The notes under the pieces are model-generated. The model was not told the origin of the DNA and made no database searches. It saw only the letters and a list, made by a program, of their open reading frames with translations. The position numbers and the translations under genes are program-made. A DNA stretch of 64,000 bases from Catonia carolina (lineage: Eukaryota; Arthropoda; Insecta; Hemiptera; Achilidae). Positions 57,157 through 64,000 of the stretch are shown one piece after another. The stretch's first letter is position 1. Every line of letters starts with the position of its first letter. The DNA lies in the NCBI GenBank assembly GCA_035578175.1, contig JAQMRL010000008.1:9834883-9898882 (forward strand). The letters run 5' to 3'.

Positions 57157-57933
57157 AACAGAATATCTCAAGAACGAAACATCGTACGAACTTGAAACTT
57201 GAAACTTAAGTTACATATCACTACCGGACCCGACACGAACATTTTCATCAAAATCGGTCAACCGGAAGTAGTAGTTTATTCGTATAATTTTTCACTTTTT
57301 TGCGATTTTCTCAAAAACTAGTCCTACGATTTTTTTAAAAATCGTCTGGTTTACTACATTTTTTATGTTCTACAATATATAGGGTAGGCGCCATGTTTGC
57401 TGAAATTCTGCGTGAGGCTGTTTTTACGTAAAACATTTTCTTTTTAAGATTGCGGCTTTAATATGCATTTTAGCGCAAAACGTTATATAATAAAAGTTGT
57501 AGAGAATGTAAAATTCTACAATTTTTATTTCAAACATTTTTTTGTATAACGCTTAGTTTAGCGGTAATTTGCGATTTTCTGTTTTTTTTCTCACGAAAAC
57601 GTGAGAAAAATCGATTTTTTTAACATTTCGGTCTTAGTATGCATTTTACGACAAAAGTGTATATAATTAAATTTATAGAAAATTAAAAGATCTACAACTT
57701 TTGTTTAGAGCATTTTTCTCTACAGAGCCTAGTTTAGCGTGAAAGCGTGATTTTCCGTATTTTTAAGCCAAACTGAGTTCGATTGTCATTTTGCGTCATT
57801 CACTCATGATTAAAATAAGGTTATGTTTTTGAGGTTAGTTTTTGTTTATTTCTAATATTTTATTAATAATGTTAGGTTTATTATTAATTATTTGCATTGG
57901 CAAGAGAAAGTTGTGTGAGTGTTTCACACCAGA
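56985..57933 (+). mobile_element. Family X copy (F), full length
   Basis: ACTTTCTCTTGCC to CACCAGA, (TG)n at 57119-57156. Very close to the 44-kb copy, sharing variants such as TCTACAATATAGGGT and GTACGAA. Confidence 0.9.
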
Positions 57934-58098
57934 TTTTTTTAAATAGAATGCTGCGGATTTCGCGAAGTGTTTATGTTTCCAACGTTAATCGCAGAGGAAT
58001 GTGAGTTTTAGGAATACAGTAATCCCTTGGTATCCGCGGATTTAGCATCCGCGGGGTTTCGATTATCCGCGGACTTTGTCCGTGGGCCTAAAACCTTA

Positions 58099-58115
58099 AC
58101 GCACTCTGATATGTG
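58099..58115 (-). other. Sequencing barcode remnant, solo
   Basis: ACGCACTCTGATATGTG, third locus of the same 17-base word, 80 bases inside a pogo-like element. Confidence 0.7.
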
Positions 58116-58733
58116 CATCTTGTGTACACCGTACTTGGTGAGGAAGTCATACAATTCTGAAAACATGTGTTTGAATAAATCTTTTGGCGTCGTATCATGT
58201 TGAGTCACACACTAGTATGGCGACGGCCGCCATGAGCCAAGCTAGAATTTCGCGTACTGTACGCAGTGAGCGCGTTACCGGGTACCAGGTCCCGCCAGTA
58301 TAACCCCACCACACCTCCATACGTACGCCCTGACACCATACTGTAATTTCTCCGTACGTTTTCCTCCATGTGTCAATCTAATTTCTTCGTACGTACGTAC
58401 AGTTCTTTGTTTGTTTGACGATCCTGAAACGAAACCAAGCATTTTTTCACAAACCATCAACGAGATCTTCAGCATGGCAACGCAGTTCGCTGACCACGTG
58501 TAGGAGAAGGATCCCGTCATGGAAAGGGCCCTTCAATTCAAAAGAGGACTCAGGAGCTGATGATACCATACGAAGAAGTCCATAAGGAGTTTGAAAAGAA
58601 GAAGAACCATAACTAACATAAGAAGTTAAAGCCATAACAAACTATTTTAAAGCAACTTAAATTTTTTATGGGTACATTACTGTATTTATTAAATATTCAT
58701 ATATTATAATAATGGTAAAATTTTCCTAAATCT

Positions 58734-59128
58734 GTTGTTGTTTAGGTCAACAGCCGAAAGGCTGGTTTGAACCTCTAGAGGTTTTACTAAGTAAAACGAG
58801 GAGTGAGGTGGTTTACCATTGCCTTCCTCACTGAGAGGAAAAGTACGCTTATCAGCATGCCGGGCCCTCTGAAAAGCACATATTTTCCACTCTGTAAATG
58901 ACAACTTCACTTCATTCACCACAGGGTCTGGCTGTACAATGAAATTCATTACTTTCAGAGAAGATAACTCTGATTAGTGTCTTTTACACCTCTACCTCTT
59001 CTGTTCTTAAATGATTCAGTCATTTAATTGACTGACCATGTGATAAGAAACAGAACTATTTATTTTAGCCCTGCAACAAACAGATTGAGTGTAAATAATT
59101 TGACACTCCACCTGTCTGTTATGGGCAG
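58734..59128 (-). mobile_element. SINE-A copy (R), complete, 395 bp
   Basis: 11-bp target duplication TTCCTAAATCT at 58723-58733 and 59129-59139. Tail GTTGTTGTTTAGG reversed, head CTGTTATGGGCAG reversed. Small open frame intact on the minus strand. Confidence 0.9.
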
Positions 59129-59501
59129 TTCCTAAATCTATTAAACACTTAAAACGACTACAGAACTTTTCCTTCAGAACCTAAAACCCATCTTTTCGTT
59201 CATATAAGGTATCATTATCCGCGGTTTTACGAACAGCGGTAAACCTCCAGAACGTAACCCCCGCGGATAACGAGGGATTACTGTATACCAAAACGTCCTA
59301 CAACATTTTCATGATGGTGTAAGAGACATACTGTCCTCTGTAACTTGATGGCCTCCCGCAGCGGGCAGCAATATGCGGATGTAACACCATTTCACAAAAC
59401 ATTTTAAATTTTTTTAAGTAAATAAAACTTGTCCGAAATGACATATTTTTACGAAACAAAGTACTTCGCATGCTTTTGTTCTATAAAATAATTTCAAAAA
59501 A

Positions 59502-60401
59502 TCTGGTGTGAAACACTCACAATGTAAATAATTAACAATAAATCTAACATTAATAATAAAACATTAGAAATAAACAAAAATCTAACCTAATAAACATAAC
59601 CTAATTTTAATCATGAGTGAAAGAGGTAAAATGAAAATCACCCTCAGTTTGGCTTAAAAATAAGGAAAATCACTCCACGCTAAACTAAGCTCTGTAGAGA
59701 AAAATGCCTTAAATAAAAGTTGTAGATCGTTTAATTTCCTATAAATTTGATTATACACTTTTGTCGTAAAATGCATACTAAGGCCGAAATCTTAAAATAA
59801 ATCGATTTTTCACACGTTTTCGTGAGAAAAACAGAAAATCGCTAATTACCGCTGAACTAAGCATTATACAAAAAAATGTTTGAAATAAAAGTTGTAGGAT
59901 TTTAAAATTTCTACAACTTTTATTACAATACAATTTTGCGCTAAAATGCATATTAAAGCCGCAATATTAAAAAAACAATGTTTTTACGTGAAAACAGCCT
60001 CACAAAGAATTTCAGCAATATGGCGCCTACCCTATCTTGTAGAGCACAAAAAAAATTAGTAAACCAGGCGATTTTTAAAAAAAATCTTAAGACCAGTTTT
60101 TGAGAAAATCGCAAAAAATAAAAAATTACACGAATAAACTACTACTTCCGGTTGACCGATTTTGATGAAAATGAAGTGGTATGTAACTTAAGTTTCAAGT
60201 TCGTACAATGTTCCGTTCTTGAGATATTCTGTTTACACACGCACGCACGCACGCGCGCGCGCACGCACACAGACCAATCGCTAAAAACATGTTTTTTGGG
60301 TTTGGGGATCTGAAAACGTGTAGATCCGGTAAAAACTCCATTTCGAAAAATCGAAATGTACAATACTTCCCTTCCTATATATTATATAGGCAAGATAAAG
60401 T
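59502..60401 (-). mobile_element. Family X copy (R), subterminal repeat deleted at 3' end
   Basis: TCTGGTGTGAAACACTCACA is followed directly by ATGTAAATAATT, so the 3' subterminal repeat is missing. CG-rich microsatellite variant (CACGCACG) at 60236-60271. Ends GGCAAGATAAAGT. Confidence 0.85.
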
Positions 60402-60877
60402 AAAAATAAATAAAAACTTAAAATATAAATTATAGAATTTAAACAAAAGGATTTATGATTGTTTTTAAAACGAAATTATAAAAGAGTAGTATTAAATAAC
60501 CTGTAATTTGTATAAAATAAATATTATTTTTAAATTTATTTTGAAGCGTTTCAAAAAAGATGTTAAAAATTGAACAGTAAATTGGTATGCTAAATTAAAT
60601 AGATTTTTCCATCGTAATTTTTCTCTCTTTTTAACGTAAATATATAAAATAAAGAATGAAAAAATAAAGAAATAAAACGTTTGTGGGGTTTTTTATTTGT
60701 TTTGTTACTGAAATTAGATCTCATGTAGTCTTGAGAGACAAAGTAATGTTATAACTGAAAATGTTATATTTCTTCTACAATATACTCTGTCTAATTAACT
60801 AAACCACACTATTTTATAAACTATTTATTAATAGTTTCTATTCTACTGGGTGTTTCATAAAAAAACTCATTGTTTTT
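60402..60877. other. Unassigned AT-rich sequence
   Basis: No repeat family or coding signal recognised. Confidence 0.35.
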
Positions 60878-61802
60878 ACTTTCTCTTGCCTATATGAATA
60901 TATAGGAAGGAAAGTATTGTTTTCATGTCGATTTTTCGAAATCGAGTTTTCACCGGATCTATACGTTTTCAGACCCCTGAACCCAAAAAACAAGTTTTTA
61001 GCGATTGGTTTGTGTGTGTGTGTGTATACAAAATATCTCAAGAACGGAACATCGTACGAAGTTGAAACTTAAAACTTAAGTTACATACTACTACCGGACC
61101 CGACAGGAACATTTTCATCAAAATCGGTCAACCGGAAGTAGTAGTTTATTCGTATAATTTTTCACTTTTTTGCGATTTTCTCAAAAACTGGTCCTACGAT
61201 TTTTTAAAAAATCGCCTGGTTTACTAACAGTTTTATGCTCTACAAGATAGGGTAGGCGACATGTTTGCTGAAATTCTTGGTGAGGCTGTTTTTATAAATA
61301 AATTTTTTTTTTAAGATTACGGCTTTAATATAGGCTATATTATAGCGCAAAAATTTATACAATAAAAATGTAGAGAATTTAAAATTCTACAACTTTTATT
61401 TCAAACATTATTTTGTATAACGCTTAGTTTAGCGGTAATTAGCGATTTTCTGTTTATCTCACGAAAACGCGTGAAAAATTGATTTTTTCAGATTTCGGCC
61501 TTAGAATGTATTTTATGACAAAAGTATATATAATCAAATTTATAGGAAATAAAACGATCTACAACTTTTATTTAAAGCAATTTTTTCTACACAGCCTAGT
61601 TTAGCGTGAAAGAGTGATTTTTCGTATTTTTAAGTTAAACTGAGGATGATTTTCATTTGCGTCTTTCACTCATGATTAAAATTAGGTTATGTTTATTGAG
61701 GTTAGTTTTTTGTTTATTTCTAATGATTTATTTACTAATGTTAGGATTATTGTTAATTATTTGCATTGGCAAGAGAAAGTTGTGTGAGTGTTTCACATCA
61801 GA
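60878..61802 (+). mobile_element. Family X copy (F), full length
   Basis: ACTTTCTCTTGCC to CACATCAGA; here the hairpin has one unpaired change (GTGTGA/TCACAT, a G-T pair in RNA). Short (TG)n at 61009-61025. Confidence 0.9.
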
Positions 61803-61840
61803 TTTTTTTTGTCATCAGTCTGTAGACTGGTTTGATGCAC
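61803..61840 (-). mobile_element. 37-base 3' end of the EN-RT family
   Basis: T8 then GTCATCAGTCTGTAGACTGG and TTTGATGCA, matching the extreme 3' end at 14301-14340. Inserted in the T-run after the family X copy. Confidence 0.7.
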
Positions 61841-62296
61841 GTTTTTAACATTTTATAAAAAGTCATATGAATTTATTGCAACTAAAATAAACAACTCTCT
61901 TTCACATGATTTAAAAAATAATAAAACAGTTCAGTAAATTAGGAAATATGTATATTTAAATACTTATTTACCATAAATACTGTTGAACCAATGATAAAAA
62001 TTTGATTTTTCCGATTCAAACTGGATAGTATTTCACTTTTCAGAATTTTTGTTTTTTGTATTTAATATTGTTTGTAAATATTGTTTTTGTACTTTATTTT
62101 GTAATATTTGTATTTTTATATATTTTTGTATTATTTGTATTTTCTTGTGTCATTTGTATTTTTTATATATTTTTATTGTATTTGTATTTTTTATATATTT
62201 TCTTGTGTTATTAGTAGGGTTTTGATATATTTTCTAGTTTTATTCTAGATATAACCTATTTGAATATTTTTTTTGTATTTTTATATATATATTTTT
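61841..62296. other. Unassigned, T-rich with TTTGTATTTTT repeats
   Basis: Loose tandem array of TTTGTATTTTTTATATATT-like words at about 62040-62290. Confidence 0.45.
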
Positions 62297-62597
62297 ACTT
62301 TCTCTTGACTATATGAATATATAGGAAGGAAAGTATTGTTTTCATGTCGATTTTTCGAAATCGAGTTTTCACCGGATCTACACGTTTTCGGACTCCCTGA
62401 ACCCAAAAAACATGTTTTTAGCGATTGGTGTGTGTGTGTGTGTGTGTGAACAGAATATCTCAAGAACGGAACATCGTACGAACTTGAAACTTCCGGTTGA
62501 CCGATTTTGATGAAAATGTTCGTGTCGGGTCCGGTAGTGGTGTCTTAACTTAAGTTTCAAGTTTCAAGTTCGTACGAGGTTCCGTTCTTGAGATATT

Positions 62598-62674
<77 letters not shown>

Positions 62675-62828
62675 ACACACACACACTCACACACACGAAT
62701 CGCTAAAACATGTTTTTTTTGGACTCAGGGGGTCTGAAAACGTGTAGATCCGAATAAAACTCAATTTTAAAAAATCGCCATGAAAACAATACTTTCCTTC
62801 CTATATATTCATATAGGCAAGAGAAAGT
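62297..62828. mobile_element. Snap-back pair of family X 5' ends
   Basis: F sequence from ACTTTCTCTTGAC to CGAACTTGAAACTT (62297-62490) is fused to R sequence from CCGGTTGACCGATTTTGATG to GGCAAGAGAAAGT (62491-62828). Both halves carry the microsatellite, (TG)n at 62428-62447 and (AC)n at 62601-62693. Confidence 0.85.
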
Positions 62829-63386
62829 AAAAACATAGGCTACAAGATCCTAAAGGAATCTGGAATAAACATTACAATATTTGAGTCACCCGTTATATCT
62901 CTAAAATATAATACATTAATACACAACTACGAATTTCAAGCCTAGACATCTAATATAAGTTATAAAGGCAACTGTATCTTAAGTAACAGACAAGCGAACA
63001 TAAGTTTCAAGTCCAGATGCGGCAATAAATTTAACAATTCAAATACAGTACTAAAGTTATAAAAGGGTATCCGAATATAAATTCAGGAGGTTGTTGTTAG
63101 TAGTTGTTCTCTATGTTTAAAATGTTTGGAATACAAAATTAGGTTTTACTGTATTCAATAGTTTTCTTCAAATAAGTATTGTTATAAACTTCTATTAAAT
63201 TTTTATTGAACGAATTTAAAAACAAGACAAATTGTGATGAGTGGGTAAAATTATTTATTAGTCCCAGTTGGTATTATTTAAGTATAACTGGTTTATTGAT
63301 ATTCCCGGTTGACCGATTTAAAATTAGTTGACCGATTTTAAAAATTGATCTCTTTTGAAAAGTTACAACAATTTTTCTTGCTTGTA
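62829..63386. other. Unassigned AT-rich sequence
   Basis: Two stray copies of GGTTGACCGATTT near 63307 and 63328 precede the next family X copy. Otherwise nothing recognised. Confidence 0.35.
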
Positions 63387-63533
63387 TGAATAGTTATACA
63401 GAAAGGAAAGTATTGTTTTCATGTCGATTTTTCGAAATCGAGTTTTCACCGGATCTCCACGTTTTCAGACCCCCGACCCAAAAAACATGTTTCTAGCGAT
63501 TGGTCAGTGTGCGTAGTGTGTGTGTGTGTGTGT

Positions 63534-63589
<56 letters not shown>

Positions 63590-64000
63590 CAAAATATCTC
63601 AAGAACGGAACATCGTACGAACTTGAAACTTGAAGCTTAAGTTACATACCACTATCGGACCCGACACAAACATTTTCATCAAAATCGGTCAACCGAAAGT
63701 AGTAGTTTATTCGTGTCATTTTCACTTTTTGCGATTTTCTCAAAGACTGGTCTAACAATTTTTTTTAAAAACGCCTGATTTACTACATTTTTTATGCTCT
63801 ACAAGATAGGGTAGGCGTCATGTTTGCTGAAATTCTGGGTGAGGCAGTTTTCACGTAAAAACATAGTTTTTTTAAGATTACGGCTTTAATATGCAATTTA
63901 GAAAAAACTTTATATAATAAAAGTTGTAGAGAATTTTAAATTCTACAACTTTTATTTCAAACATTTTTTTGTATAACGCTTAGGTTAGCGGTAGTTTGCG
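63387..64000 (+). mobile_element. Family X copy (F), cut by window end
   Basis: Diverged start (TTCTTGCTTGTATGAATAGT), (TG)n interrupted by GGTG at 63515-63587, continues past the window edge within the first internal unit. Confidence 0.85.

Larger units (their letters stand above)
58017..59283. mobile_element. Pogo/Tigger-like element hosting SINE-A and a barcode word
   Basis: Ends CAGTAATCCCTTGGTATCCG and (inward from 59283) CAGTAATCCCTCGTTATCCG, TA at 58015-58016 and 59284-59285. Internal short frames are fragments. Contains the barcode word at 58099 and SINE-A at 58734. Confidence 0.8.

Noticed and set aside
58275..58635. Two overlapping frames of 62-81 codons on the minus strand
   Set aside because: They lie inside the pogo-like element and overlap each other in different frames. 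The plus strand here may be transposon debris, and I saw no transposase or domesticated-gene motif.

Overview
The window is eukaryotic, almost certainly insect. It holds four well-spliced exons (phase-matched GT-AG boundaries) of one SLC16/monocarboxylate-transporter-like membrane protein on the minus strand. Nearly everything else is transposable elements, about 60-65% AT. The species cannot be named from the sequence. Large TE-filled introns, APE-type non-LTR retrotransposons, tRNA-headed SINEs, mariner, pogo and hAT elements point to a large-genome insect (hemipteran or polyneopteran would fit). No tRNA, rRNA, CRISPR array or prokaryotic operon was seen.

Layout. 1-730: broken reverse-transcriptase tail. 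1055-8255: transporter exons D, C, B, A (right to left in transcription order); their introns hold nested pogo-like elements, a hAT element with a 319-bp perfect palindrome, SINE-A and SINE-C copies and mariner and RT fragments. 8341-8925: 237-bp tandem repeat. 9270-10581: SINE-A split by an RT element with a 13-bp target duplication. 13542-17597: SINE-B split by a TA-target MITE, itself split by a nearly complete but frameshifted EN-RT retroelement. 18.3-26.5 kb and 30-64 kb: dominated by about 30 copies of one roughly 1-kb repeat, called family X here, in both orientations and often abutting or nested. 26481-26580: assembly gap of 100 N. 26790-27256: 67-bp minisatellite.

Family X is the main finding. 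Its architecture is: a 13-bp subterminal inverted repeat at both ends, a (TG)n microsatellite near the 5' end, two diverged internal repeat units, a 6-bp stem hairpin just after the 3' subterminal repeat, and insertion in T-runs. This matches the published plan of Helentron-associated (HINE/DINE-1-like) non-autonomous elements. A related family shares its 3' end with a compensatory base-pair change in the hairpin. No helicase or Rep protein was recognised in the window.

A technical finding matters for any use of the window. A 17-base word equal to the reverse complement of a 16-base PacBio barcode (bc1001, as I recall it) plus one ligation base flanks the N gap as a mirror image. It also occurs twice more (51949 and 58099), inside a mariner and a pogo-like element. 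These look like unremoved sequencing barcode, so the joins there may be artificial.

Names such as family X, family Y and SINE-A to SINE-D are local labels used only in this answer. F means the element reads on the + strand, R on the - strand.
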